Shown: positions 7,863 to 16,054 of the stretch, in pieces | Position numbering within the stretch: position 1 is the stretch's first letter | Layout: every line of letters begins with the position of its first letter | Source: Thiomargarita sp. | Lineage (GTDB): Bacteria; Pseudomonadota; Gammaproteobacteria; Beggiatoales; Beggiatoaceae | Direction: 5' to 3' | Length of the DNA: 30,817 bases | Assembly (NCBI GenBank): GCA_020721025.1 | Contig: DYNO01000014.1 | Span: 1-30,817 of the forward strand | The notes under the pieces: generated by a model | Seen by the model: only the letters and a program-made list of their open reading frames with translations | Database searches by the model: none | What the model was told of the DNA's origin: nothing | Program-made: the position numbers and the translations under genes

Positions 7863-9500
7863 TTACATCATACCGCCCATGCCGCCCATATCACCACCAC
7901 CTGCATGATGATGTTCTTCTTTCTTCGGCAATTCTGCAACCATCGCTTCGGTCGTGATCATTAAACCTGCAATAGAAGACGCATTTTGTAACGCGGTGCG
8001 AGTCACTTTCGTTGGGTCTAAAATACCCATTTCGATCATGTCGCCGAATTCTTCAGTTGACGCATTATAACCGTAGCTGCCCGTGCCTTCCTTAATTTTA
8101 TTCACGATAACAGAGGCTTCTTGACCAGAATTAGCCACGATTTGACGCAGTGGTTCTTCCATCGCACGGCGCAAAATGCTGATACCCACGTCTTGGTCAT
8201 GATTGTAACCTTTCAGGTCTTTCATGCCGTCTAACGCACGAATCAACGCCACACCACCGCCCGGCACCACGCCTTCTTCAACCGCTGCACGAGTCGCATG
8301 TAACGCATCTTCAACGCGGGCTTTCTTTTCTTTCATTTCGACTTCAGTGGCTGCACCGACCTTGATCACAGCAACACCACCGGCTAATTTAGCGACGCGT
8401 TCTTGTAATTTTTCACGGTCGTAGTCAGAAGTGGTTTCTTCGATTTGACGGCGGATTTGTTCGACACGAGCCTTGATGTCTGCTTGGCTGCCAGCACCGT
8501 CGATGATCGTGGTGTTTTCTTTGGTGATTTGAACTTTCTTCGCAGTGCCTAAATCTTCCAAGCCTGCTTTTTCTAAGCTCAAGCCAACTTCATCAGAAAC
8601 CACTTGACCACCGGTTAAAATCGCGACATCTTGTAACATGGCTTTGCGACGATCACCGAAGCCGGGGGCTTTCACCGCTGCGACTTTGACGATACCGCGA
8701 ATGGTGTTGACGACTAAAGTGGCTAAGGCTTCACCTTCGACATCTTCAGCGACGATTAATAAAGAACGTCCGCCCTTTGCTACGCCTTCTAACACGGGCA
8801 ACATTTCGCGGATGTTGGAAATTTTCTTGTCGTAGAGCAGGATTAATGGGTTTTCTAATTCCACGCTCATCGTTTGTTGATTGTTGATGAAGTATGGGGA
8901 CAAATAACCACGATCAAACTGCATCCCTTCAACCACATCTAATTCATTGTCTAAACCTGAACCTTCTTCAACCGTGATCACGCCTTCTTTGCCCACTTTC
9001 GCCATCGCATCGGCAATAATCCGACCAATCGCTTCATCAGAGTTGGCAGAAATCGTACCGACTTGAGCAATCGCTTTGTCATCGGTGCAAGGCTTGGAGG
9101 CTTTTTTCAATTCGGCAACCGCTTGAATCACCGCTTTGTCGATACCGCGTTTTAAATCCATTGGATTCATGCCCGCAGCAACCGCCTTCATGCCTTCGAT
9201 TAACATGGATTGCGCTAAAACTGTTGCAGTGGTGGTACCATCGCCCGCCGTGTCAGAAGTTTGGGAAGCAACTTCCTTCACCATCTGCGCGCCCATGTTT
9301 TCAAATCTGTTTTCTAATTCGATTTCTTTGGCAACAGAAACACCATCTTTAGTAATGGTTGGTGCGCCGAAAGATTTTTCTAAAACGACGTTACGACCTT
9401 TGGGACCCAGCGTGACTTTGACAGCATTTGCTAACACGTTGACACCACGAATCATCATTTGACGGGCATCGTCAGAAAAACGGACATCTTTTGCAGCCAT
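7863..9500 (-). CDS. groEL: chaperonin GroEL (60 kDa)
   Basis: GroEL is the tetradecameric ATP-driven cytoplasmic protein-folding chamber. At 545 aa it is full length, with MAAKDVRFSDDAR at the N-terminus, the nucleotide-binding GDGTTTATVLA, VTLGPKGRNV near the start, and the Gly-Met-rich tail ending GGMGGMM. The start has AGGAG about 7 nt upstream. It follows groES by 46 bp in the standard order and shares its CIRCE-controlled promoter at 9914-9967. A terminator follows at 7803-7835. No unusual residues were noticed. Confidence 0.99.
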   Translation of the reverse strand: MAAKDVRFSDDARQMMIRGVNVLANAVKVTLGPKGRNVVLEKSFGAPTITKDGVSVAKEIELENRFENMGAQMVKEVASQTSDTAGDGTTTATVLAQSMLIEGMKAVAAGMNPMDLKRGIDKAVIQAVAELKKASKPCTDDKAIAQVGTISANSDEAIGRIIADAMAKVGKEGVITVEEGSGLDNELDVVEGMQFDRGYLSPYFINNQQTMSVELENPLILLYDKKISNIREMLPVLEGVAKGGRSLLIVAEDVEGEALATLVVNTIRGIVKVAAVKAPGFGDRRKAMLQDVAILTGGQVVSDEVGLSLEKAGLEDLGTAKKVQITKENTTIIDGAGSQADIKARVEQIRRQIEETTSDYDREKLQERVAKLAGGVAVIKVGAATEVEMKEKKARVEDALHATRAAVEEGVVPGGGVALIRALDGMKDLKGYNHDQDVGISILRRAMEEPLRQIVANSGQEASVIVNKIKEGTGSYGYNASTEEFGDMIEMGILDPTKVTRTALQNASSIAGLMITTEAMVAELPKKEEHHHAGGGDMGGMGGMM

Positions 9501-9546
9501 GATATGCTCCTAATCTAAAATTCTGTATTGGTTGAGAGGGGGGAAA

Positions 9547-9837
9547 TTAACCTTCGATAACGCCCATGATATCTTCTTCACGCATCACCAGCAATTCTTC
9601 GCCGTCGATTTTCACTTCGGTGCCTGAATATTTGCCGAACATCACGACATCACCGGGCTTGACTTCTAAGGGGCGAATGTTGCCATTTTCCATGATCTTA
9701 CCGTTACCAACGGCGATGACTTTACCACGAACAGGTTTTTCGGTTGCAGAATCTGGAATGACGATACCACCGGCGGTTTTACGTTCTTCTTCCATCCGTT
9801 TGATAATCACTCGGTCGTGTAATGGACGAATTGACAT
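9547..9837 (-). CDS. groES: co-chaperonin GroES (10 kDa)
   Basis: GroES forms the heptameric lid of the GroEL chamber. The protein is 96 aa, the normal length. It starts MSIRPLHDRVIIKR and contains the mobile-loop segment EERKTAGGIVIPDSA and KPGDVVMFGKYSGTEVK. GGGAGA lies about 8 nt before the ATG. It is the first gene of the groESL operon. The leader of about 100 nt carries a CIRCE operator at 9914-9940, so HrcA repression is expected. Confidence 0.99.
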   Translation of the reverse strand: MSIRPLHDRVIIKRMEEERKTAGGIVIPDSATEKPVRGKVIAVGNGKIMENGNIRPLEVKPGDVVMFGKYSGTEVKIDGEELLVMREEDIMGVIEG

Positions 9838-9913
9838 ATCGGTTTTCTCCCTAACAAATTAATTTAGCTGTTGTGTGATTTGGATAATTTTGTGGAATGA
9901 GGCTGCGTTGAAA

Positions 9914-9940
9914 TTAGCACTCACTGCTCTCGACTGCTAA
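9914..9940 (-). promoter_or_regulatory. CIRCE operator (HrcA binding site)
   Basis: TTAGCACTC, 9 bp, GACTGCTAA. This matches the CIRCE consensus TTAGCACTC-N9-GAGTGCTAA with one mismatch in the right arm. It lies 76 bp upstream of groES and overlaps the predicted start of transcription, the expected place for HrcA repression. hrcA itself is not in the window. Confidence 0.92.
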
Positions 9941-9967
9941 TAATATAGACATAAAATTTAAAATCAA
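9940..9967 (-). promoter_or_regulatory. sigma-70-type promoter of groESL
   Basis: On the minus strand TTGATT (9967-9962) and TATTAT (9945-9940) are separated by 16 bp. The expected start of transcription falls inside the CIRCE element. I did not find a clear sigma-32 promoter here, so heat control may rely on HrcA. Confidence 0.65.
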
Positions 9968-10473
9968 GGGGGCGGGGTGAAAAAAAAGTTGTCGAGATAT
10001 AAAAACTTTTATAATCAATCTATTACGGTAGAGGTATGATAAAAAGCAATGGGGAATCACCTGTTTTATTCGGTTTTATCTGGCGATGACACTTCCTAAC
10101 ATAGCAAAGGTTTATGTCACACAAGTACATCTCTCAAATCTGCACGGATGATAACCAACGGTTCACCCCACTTTCGCTAAATTACATGTTATTCTAATTC
10201 GATTATTGTCGCTTCGAGCAGTGTCGCCCCTCAAAAAAATTAATAAAATGGCGTTTGATATATACTTGATTTAGGTGTAATGCAGTTCAAATCTGATGTT
10301 CAATCAATTCGGAATATCCTTGCAGCATTTTGTTGATTTTGCAACGAGAAATAATTGATTTTATTTGAAAAATTCACGAACACACCATTTCAATGAAGTT
10401 TGAACCGCATCACGCCCCAGATGGTTTACTTTTTAAATATTCTATTCAACAAAACTTGAAAAATGGTTAGACT
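9968..10473. other. AT-rich intergenic region between groES promoter and clpS
   Basis: About 500 bp without a supportable gene. It separates two divergent stress operons. A possible clpS promoter is TTGATA at about 10256 with TAATGC 17 bp further, but the -10 match is poor. I see no repeat or RNA gene here. Confidence 0.5.
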
Positions 10474-10788
10474 GTGTCACAAATTCACACTGACGATGAT
10501 GATTTAGCGGTTCAAGAAACGGATGCCGAACTTGAACACCCACCACTTTACCAAGTCGTTTTGCTCAATGACGACTACACCCCGATGGATTTTGTGGTAC
10601 ACATCTTGGAGTTATTCTTTAACCTGTCGCGAGAAATGGCAACGCATGTAATGTTGCAAGTTCACCTCAAAGGGAAGGGAATTTGTGGCACTTACACGCG
10701 TGAAATTGCAGAAAGCAAGGTGGCGCAGGTCAATAATTATGCGCGTGAAAATCAACATCCCCTGCTCTGCACGATGGAAAAAGTTTAG
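10474..10788 (+). CDS. clpS: ClpS, ClpA adaptor for N-end-rule substrates
   Basis: ClpS binds destabilising N-terminal residues and hands such proteins to ClpAP for degradation. The 104-aa protein shows PPLYQVVLLNDDYTPMDFVV, with the substrate-pocket NDD..PM residues, then VHLKGKGICGTYTREIAE, where the HxxGxxxC-type Lys-Gly segment and the ClpA-contact region lie. The start is a GTG at 10474 with a weak ribosome site; a downstream start would lose the flexible N-terminal tail that inhibits ClpA, so GTG is preferred. Its partner clpA follows on the same strand but after an unusually long 375-bp gap. Confidence 0.96.
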   Translation: MSQIHTDDDDLAVQETDAELEHPPLYQVVLLNDDYTPMDFVVHILELFFNLSREMATHVMLQVHLKGKGICGTYTREIAESKVAQVNNYARENQHPLLCTMEKV

Positions 10789-11163
10789 CAAAAACAATGC
10801 AACAAATAATACGACGCGGTTTACTATTTCCGATCATTTTTTCTTAACAAATGTTGATTTTAATCATATTTGCTAACTGCCACGTTACTTTGTGGGGCTG
10901 ATCTGCCAAAGCCTGTAGTTGTGAAACTACAGACGCTTTATGTATCTAAATCAAAAGCCTGTGTTTATACACGACAACATACAGTGACACGGTCATTTGT
11001 TAGATATCAGTTCCCATGACTGACGGGAAGTTGATTATAGCCGTTCCTATTAGGTAGCGCAAACGACTGTTCGATAGAAAGTTAACTTGCTTTTATTAGC
11101 ATACATTAGGAATCTTTATGGAAATTAACGATAGTTGTCAACCCTCTTTGCGAGGATTTTTCC
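10789..11163 (+). other. structured clpS-clpA intergenic region
   Basis: 375 bp with no gene. It holds a hairpin at 10908-10939 (AAAGC-CTGTAGTT, loop GTGA, AACTACAG, 2-nt bulge, GCTTT), a second AAAGCCTGT followed by GTGT-TTAT-ACAC about 40 bp later, and TTCCC/GGGAA arms near 11012-11030. No T-run follows the first hairpin, so it is not an ordinary terminator. A separate clpA promoter probably lies here. Confidence 0.5.
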
Positions 11164-13452
11164 ATGTTAAGTAAAGAATTAGAAATCACCCTCAACACTG
11201 CTTTTCAAAGTGCTCGTCAAAAACGCCATGAATTCATGACCGTAGAGCATCTCTTGTTGGCACTGATCGACAATGTTCAAGCCGCCCAAGTGTTGCGCGC
11301 ATGCGGTGCGGATTTAGCGATTCTTAGAAAAGATTTAAGCAGTTTTTTGGAAGACAATATCCCCAAAATTTCCCGCAAAGATAACCGTGACACGCAACCC
11401 ACGCTCGGCTTTCAGCGAGTTCTACAACGCGCGGTGTTTCACGTACAATCTTCTGGTAAAAAAGAAGTCACGGGCGCAAATGTGTTGGTTGCGATTTTTG
11501 GTGAGAGGGAATCTCAAGCCGTATTTTTCCTAGAAAAACAAAATGTTTCACGTTTGGATGTAGTGAATTATATCTCGCATGGCATTTCTAAAATCGAAGA
11601 AGAGAACACTCACAACGAGAATCATGAGTCGTCTGCCGCAGCGTCTGAAGATGAAGGCAATGGGGAAAGTAATACCGCTAAAAATCCGCTCGAAGCCTAC
11701 ACCGTCAATTTGAATGAACAAGCCTTGCAAGGTAAAATTGACCCGCTCATCGGACGGCAACACGAAATTGAACGGACATTGCAAATTTTATGTCGGCGAC
11801 GCAAAAATAATCCCCTGTTTGTCGGCGAGGCGGGCGTGGGAAAAACCGCGATTGCTGAAGGATTGGCAAAATTGGTGATTGACGGACGGGTGCCGGACAT
11901 TTTGGCAAACAGTGTGATTTATGCGTTAGATATGGGGGCGTTGCTGGCGGGCACCAAGTATCGCGGCGATTTTGAAAAACGATTGAAAGCCATTTTAAAT
12001 CAATTGGTGCGAGAACCTCACGCTATTTTGTTTATTGACGAAATTCATACCATTATCGGTGCCGGCGCGGCTTCGGGTGGGGCGATGGACGCATCCAATT
12101 TGATCAAACCGGCGTTGAATAATGGACAGTTGCGTTGCATCGGTTCGACTACTTATCAAGAATATCGTGGCATTTTTGAGAAAGATCGCGCCTTATCCCG
12201 CCGTTTCCAAAAAATCGATGTTCCAGAGCCTTCTGTTGAAGATACGGTACAAATTCTCAAAGGTTTGAAATCTCGCTTAGAACAGCATCATGATGTCAAA
12301 TACGCACAACCGGCATTACGATTAGCCGCTGAATTATCAGCACGTTACATCAATGATCGCCATTTACCGGACAAAGCCATTGATGTGCTTGACGAAGCCG
12401 GCGCGCGGCAACGGTTACAACCGGCATCGAAGCGCAAGAAAACGATTAATATCACCGACATCGAACAGATTGTTGCAAAAATGGCGCGGATTCCTGCGAA
12501 AAACGTTTCTACCTCCGATAAAGACATGTTAAAGAATTTGGAGCGTGATCTGAAAATGGTGGTTTATGGGCAGGATGAAGCGATTCAAACCTTGGCAGCG
12601 GCAATCAAAATGTCACGTTCGGGGCTGGGGCAGTTGGAAAAACCGATTGGTTCATTTCTATTTGCGGGACCGACGGGCGTAGGGAAAACCGAAGTGACGC
12701 GGCAGTTGGCGAAAATCATGGGCATTGAATTGGTGCGTTTTGACATGTCAGAATACATGGAACGACACACGGTTTCTCGCTTGATTGGCGCGCCGCCGGG
12801 CTATGTGGGATTTGATCAGGGCGGGTTATTGACCGAAGCGATTAATAAACATCCGCATTCTGTGTTGTTGCTTGATGAAATTGAAAAAGCGCATCCAGAC
12901 GTGTTTAATTTGCTGTTGCAAGTGATGGATCATGGCACGCTGACCGATACCAATGGGCGCAAGGTGGATTTTCGTAACGTGGTGATTGTGATGACTACCA
13001 ATGCCGGCGCGGAGCGGATTAATCGGGCTTCCATTGGCTTTAGTATTCAAGATCATACCTCCGATGCGATGGAGTCGATCAAGAAAACGTTCAGCCCAGA
13101 ATTTCGCAATCGGTTGGATGCCGTTGTGCAATTTGCGCCGTTGTCACCGGAAACTATTTTGCACGTTGTTGATAAATTTATCATTGAGTTGGAATCTCAG
13201 TTGGAAGATAAACATGTCAGCTTGGAAGTTGAAGAAGCGGCGCGGCATTGGTTGGCGGAACATGGCTATGATAAATTGATGGGAGCTCGTCCGATGGCTC
13301 GGTTATTACAGGAAAAAGTGAAAAAGCCGTTGGCAGAAGAGTTGTTATTTGGGCAGTTGGAAAAAGGTGGGCATGTTTTTGTGAAGGTGGTGAATGATGA
13401 TATTGTGCTGCATTTTGAAATAGAACAGTCGCAAGAAGCGGTGTCAATGTAG
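11164..13452 (+). CDS. clpA: ATP-dependent Clp protease ATP-binding subunit ClpA
   Basis: ClpA is the AAA+ unfoldase of the ClpAP protease. The protein is 762 aa (E. coli 758). It has a ClpN domain at residues 1-140 (EHLLLALIDN), then two AAA+ modules. Walker A motifs are GEAGVGKT at 221-228 and GPTGVGKT at 502-509; Walker B motifs are LFIDEIH and LLLDEIE. The ClpP-docking loop is IGF at residues 624-626. The start has GAGG about 10 nt upstream. clpS lies upstream on the same strand. The 3' end is followed by a MITE with strong hairpins at 13468-13593, which probably ends transcription. clpP is not in the window. Confidence 0.98.
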   Translation: MLSKELEITLNTAFQSARQKRHEFMTVEHLLLALIDNVQAAQVLRACGADLAILRKDLSSFLEDNIPKISRKDNRDTQPTLGFQRVLQRAVFHVQSSGKKEVTGANVLVAIFGERESQAVFFLEKQNVSRLDVVNYISHGISKIEEENTHNENHESSAAASEDEGNGESNTAKNPLEAYTVNLNEQALQGKIDPLIGRQHEIERTLQILCRRRKNNPLFVGEAGVGKTAIAEGLAKLVIDGRVPDILANSVIYALDMGALLAGTKYRGDFEKRLKAILNQLVREPHAILFIDEIHTIIGAGAASGGAMDASNLIKPALNNGQLRCIGSTTYQEYRGIFEKDRALSRRFQKIDVPEPSVEDTVQILKGLKSRLEQHHDVKYAQPALRLAAELSARYINDRHLPDKAIDVLDEAGARQRLQPASKRKKTINITDIEQIVAKMARIPAKNVSTSDKDMLKNLERDLKMVVYGQDEAIQTLAAAIKMSRSGLGQLEKPIGSFLFAGPTGVGKTEVTRQLAKIMGIELVRFDMSEYMERHTVSRLIGAPPGYVGFDQGGLLTEAINKHPHSVLLLDEIEKAHPDVFNLLLQVMDHGTLTDTNGRKVDFRNVVIVMTTNAGAERINRASIGFSIQDHTSDAMESIKKTFSPEFRNRLDAVVQFAPLSPETILHVVDKFIIELESQLEDKHVSLEVEEAARHWLAEHGYDKLMGARPMARLLQEKVKKPLAEELLFGQLEKGGHVFVKVVNDDIVLHFEIEQSQEAVSM

Positions 13453-13467
13453 TTGTTTTTAACGGAT

Positions 13468-13593
13468 GAAATCCCCCCAGCCCCCTTTGATAAAGGGGGA
13501 GTTACGGCAAGCATTCAAAATACCTTGAACACTATCCACAATTCAATAGGTTAGATGTTCACCCCCTTTACCAAAGGGTGCCGGGGGGATTTC
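13468..13593. repeat. MITE-like inverted repeat with internal hairpins
   Basis: The 126-bp element has terminal arms GAAATCCCCCCAGCCCCCTT... and its inverted partner; 29 of the first 32 positions match. Each arm also folds on itself (CCCCCTTT-GAT-AAAGGGGG on the left; CCCTTT-GGT-AAAGGG on the right). It lies between the convergent clpA and rnfB genes and may act as a two-way terminator. It carries no coding sequence. Confidence 0.85.
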
Positions 13594-13652
13594 TGTAACA
13601 CTCAACCTATTAAGTTGCTGGAACTTGACAGGTTTGGATTAAAATTTAAGCA

Positions 13653-14189
13653 TTATGCCAACAATGGCGCATCAGGTTTTACCCATTTCCACGATTTAAT
13701 CGTTGCAGCAATGGGATGGAGTTGTAAGCATTCCGTTGGGCAGACTTCGACACATGCCCCGCATCCAATACAAGCGTCACGAATCACGACATGAATTTGT
13801 TTTTGCGCCCCAATAATGGCATCGGTCGGACATTTTTTAGCACAGCGGGCACAACCGATACAGGTGGCTTCAGAAACTCTTGCAATTTTGGGAGCTTCTG
13901 CCTTCATGCCAGATAAGTCAATCACAACATTCAATTTTTCCGCCAATTGTTCTGCCAACGCTCTGCCACCCGGTGGACAAATCGTGACCAAGGCGGCACC
14001 ACTGGCAATGGCTTCCGCCGCGGGACGACAACCGGGATAGCCACATTGTCCACATTGAGAGCCGGGCATCATCATTTCAATTTCTTCAACGATGGGCGCG
14101 GCTTCGACTTTGAAGAATTTCGCGGCATAACCTAAAATAAATCCTAAACTTAACCCCAACGCGGTTAAACTCATGACTGCACTTAACAT
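13653..14189 (-). CDS. rnfB: Rnf electron transport complex subunit RnfB
   Basis: RnfB is the iron-sulfur subunit of the membrane Rnf complex (RsxB in E. coli), which moves electrons between ferredoxin and NADH and couples this to ion flow. The 178-aa protein has an N-terminal membrane anchor (LTALGLSLGFILGY), a CGQCGYPGC cluster motif, and two 4Fe-4S ferredoxin motifs, CIGCARCAKKCP and CIGCGACVEVCP. I chose the ATG at 14189, which has GGAGA 8 nt upstream and gives the family's N-terminus; an upstream ATG at 14276 would add 29 residues. It follows rnfA by 130 bp. rnfC, D, G and E are not downstream, which is unusual. Confidence 0.96.
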   Translation of the reverse strand: MLSAVMSLTALGLSLGFILGYAAKFFKVEAAPIVEEIEMMMPGSQCGQCGYPGCRPAAEAIASGAALVTICPPGGRALAEQLAEKLNVVIDLSGMKAEAPKIARVSEATCIGCARCAKKCPTDAIIGAQKQIHVVIRDACIGCGACVEVCPTECLQLHPIAATIKSWKWVKPDAPLLA

Positions 14190-14319
14190 GTTGCTTTTCT
14201 CCGATTTTAAATTCCTAACAAAAATGAACAAGCTGTTGATAATTATTAGAAATACTTTTACCGTCAATATAAACAATCAATGATGTCTAATCGTTCTCAA
14301 TATTTGGTTTATCATGCAG

Positions 14320-14901
14320 CTATTTAAATGATAATCTGGAAAATCCCATAAATGCCATAGAAAGCAAGCCCGCGGTGATAAATGCTATTGGAATACCGCT
14401 AAATGCCGCCGGGACTTGAGAAACGGTTAATCGTTCCCGAATGCCTGCGAAAATAATCATGACGACCGTAAATCCGAGCGATGAGCCAAAACCATACATC
14501 GTACTTTGTAAAAAGTTCAGATTTTCTTGCACGGTCAGCAATGCCACTCCCAGCACGGCGCAGTTGGTGGTAATCAGTGGCAAGTAAATTCCTAAAACTT
14601 GATACAATACCGGACTGGTTTTGTGAATCACCATTTCCGTAAACTGTACAATCGCGGCAATCACCAAGATAAACGAGAGAATACGCAAAAAGGGAACTTG
14701 TAATGGAATCAACATGTAATGTTCGACCAACCAACTTGCCATCGCAGACAAGGTGAGCACGAACGTGGTGGCTAATCCCATGCTTAAAGCAGTATCCAGC
14801 TTATTCGATACCCCCATGAAGGGACATAATCCTAAAAATTTACTCAGTAGCACATTATTGATAAGGACAGTGCTCACCAACAGCAGCAAATATTCACCCA
14901 T
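14320..14901 (-). CDS. rnfA: Rnf electron transport complex subunit RnfA
   Basis: RnfA (RsxA) is a membrane subunit of the Rnf complex, homologous to NqrE. The protein is 193 aa, the usual length, with six predicted transmembrane helices and the conserved N-terminus EYLLLLVSTVLINNVLLSKFLGLCPFMG. That segment carries the Cys of the GLCPF motif involved in Fe-S binding between RnfA and RnfE-type subunits. ITTNCAVLGVAL further on is also typical. It is first in a two-gene unit with rnfB. The upstream 283 bp to the divergent secreted-protein gene hold an imperfect hairpin at 14979-15010 but no clear promoter. Confidence 0.97.
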   Translation of the reverse strand: MGEYLLLLVSTVLINNVLLSKFLGLCPFMGVSNKLDTALSMGLATTFVLTLSAMASWLVEHYMLIPLQVPFLRILSFILVIAAIVQFTEMVIHKTSPVLYQVLGIYLPLITTNCAVLGVALLTVQENLNFLQSTMYGFGSSLGFTVVMIIFAGIRERLTVSQVPAAFSGIPIAFITAGLLSMAFMGFSRLSFK

Positions 14902-15184
14902 GATTCATTCTCGGTTTGCAAGTGTGTTAATCATACCCAAAGCAATAAATATGCCTCTGAGTTTTATTAAAAAATTCGCTGAGATTTCAAAACTTTAATA
15001 AAGTTCTCAGTGAGAAATAAAAGATTTTTGTCTGCGATGTCTGTTATTTTGATTGTGGTTTTGTAGCGATCCCTACAATTGAGAATTTCGGATTGCGCTG
15101 CTGAAAAAAAAGTTAGATTTCCAAATCGTGAGCTCATGCTCAAACGTATTAACTTCACTTTGTTAGAAAAAAAGGATTCGATTG

Positions 15185-16012
15185 ATGATAATAACTGATT
15201 GGTGGATAACAGGATTAGCACTCACTTTGGCAGTGACACCGGCGGGGGCTGCGACCGTTATCAAGCATCATGGCAAGCAGGATAAAGCGCAAACAGTGTT
15301 GATTGAAGGGGATAAAGCCCGAATGGAAAACACGCAGCGGCGAGGCGGTTATACGTTGATTTATTTGGCAACAAAGAAAGTGTTCATGGTGGATGAGCGC
15401 AACAAACGAGTGATTAAAATGGGTGTGGGAGAGGAATTACCCCCGCTACCGCCGAATTTGCCCCCACGCGATAAGTCGCAAAAAATGCCGGAAGTGGATG
15501 CGAAATTGGTGAAATTGGGGGCGGGACCGGAAATTTTGAATTATCCTACCGCGCATTATCAAATTGTTGCCAATGAGGTGGTGTGTTCTGATGAATATTT
15601 TTCAGAAACGGCGCGCAGCGTTGTGGGATTAGATAGTTTTATCAATACGTTGGCAGAATTAGCACAAGATCGTAAGCAGAGAATGGGGCAGATGTCAATG
15701 CCGTTGATGGCGCGTGATCCATGTATGCAGGCACAAGAAAAATTTGAGGAGGAAGTGACAAAATTGGGGGTGCCGATGCGTAGTGTTGACAACAAGGGAC
15801 GGGTCATCATGGAAGTCGTGAGTATTGAAACGGATGTGAAAGTGGATGCGGAAAAGTTTGAATTGCCAAAAGATTATCCCGTGATGACGGAAAAAGAAAT
15901 CGTGCAAGCGATGGAGCAAGAATCTCGGCAGCAGATGGCAGACCCGCGTCTTGAACCACCTGAAAATCAAGCCGATAAATCACAATATCGCCCGTTAGAT
16001 CAAAATCGCTAA
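15185..16012 (+). CDS. secreted protein of unknown function, first gene of pilin-like cluster
   Basis: I do not recognise this 275-aa protein firmly. It has a signal peptide (TGLALTLAVTPAGA, likely cleaved before ATVIKHH). The mature part reads like periplasmic DUF4412-type proteins: an IEGDKARME strand, then YLATKKVFMVDERNKRVIKM. A later charged segment has two Cys residues (VVCSDEYF, RDPCMQAQ) that could form a disulfide. The C-terminus is rich in Gln, Asp and Pro. The start is the ATG at 15185, with AAGGA 8 nt before it, not the TTG one codon earlier. It is 42 bp before the 699-aa pilin-like gene, in the same direction, so it may act in the same surface system. Confidence 0.7.
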   Translation: MIITDWWITGLALTLAVTPAGAATVIKHHGKQDKAQTVLIEGDKARMENTQRRGGYTLIYLATKKVFMVDERNKRVIKMGVGEELPPLPPNLPPRDKSQKMPEVDAKLVKLGAGPEILNYPTAHYQIVANEVVCSDEYFSETARSVVGLDSFINTLAELAQDRKQRMGQMSMPLMARDPCMQAQEKFEEEVTKLGVPMRSVDNKGRVIMEVVSIETDVKVDAEKFELPKDYPVMTEKEIVQAMEQESRQQMADPRLEPPENQADKSQYRPLDQNR

Positions 16013-16054
16013 CCAGTCTCAATTTTAAAAATTGTTCTCAATCAGGAGTTCAAC

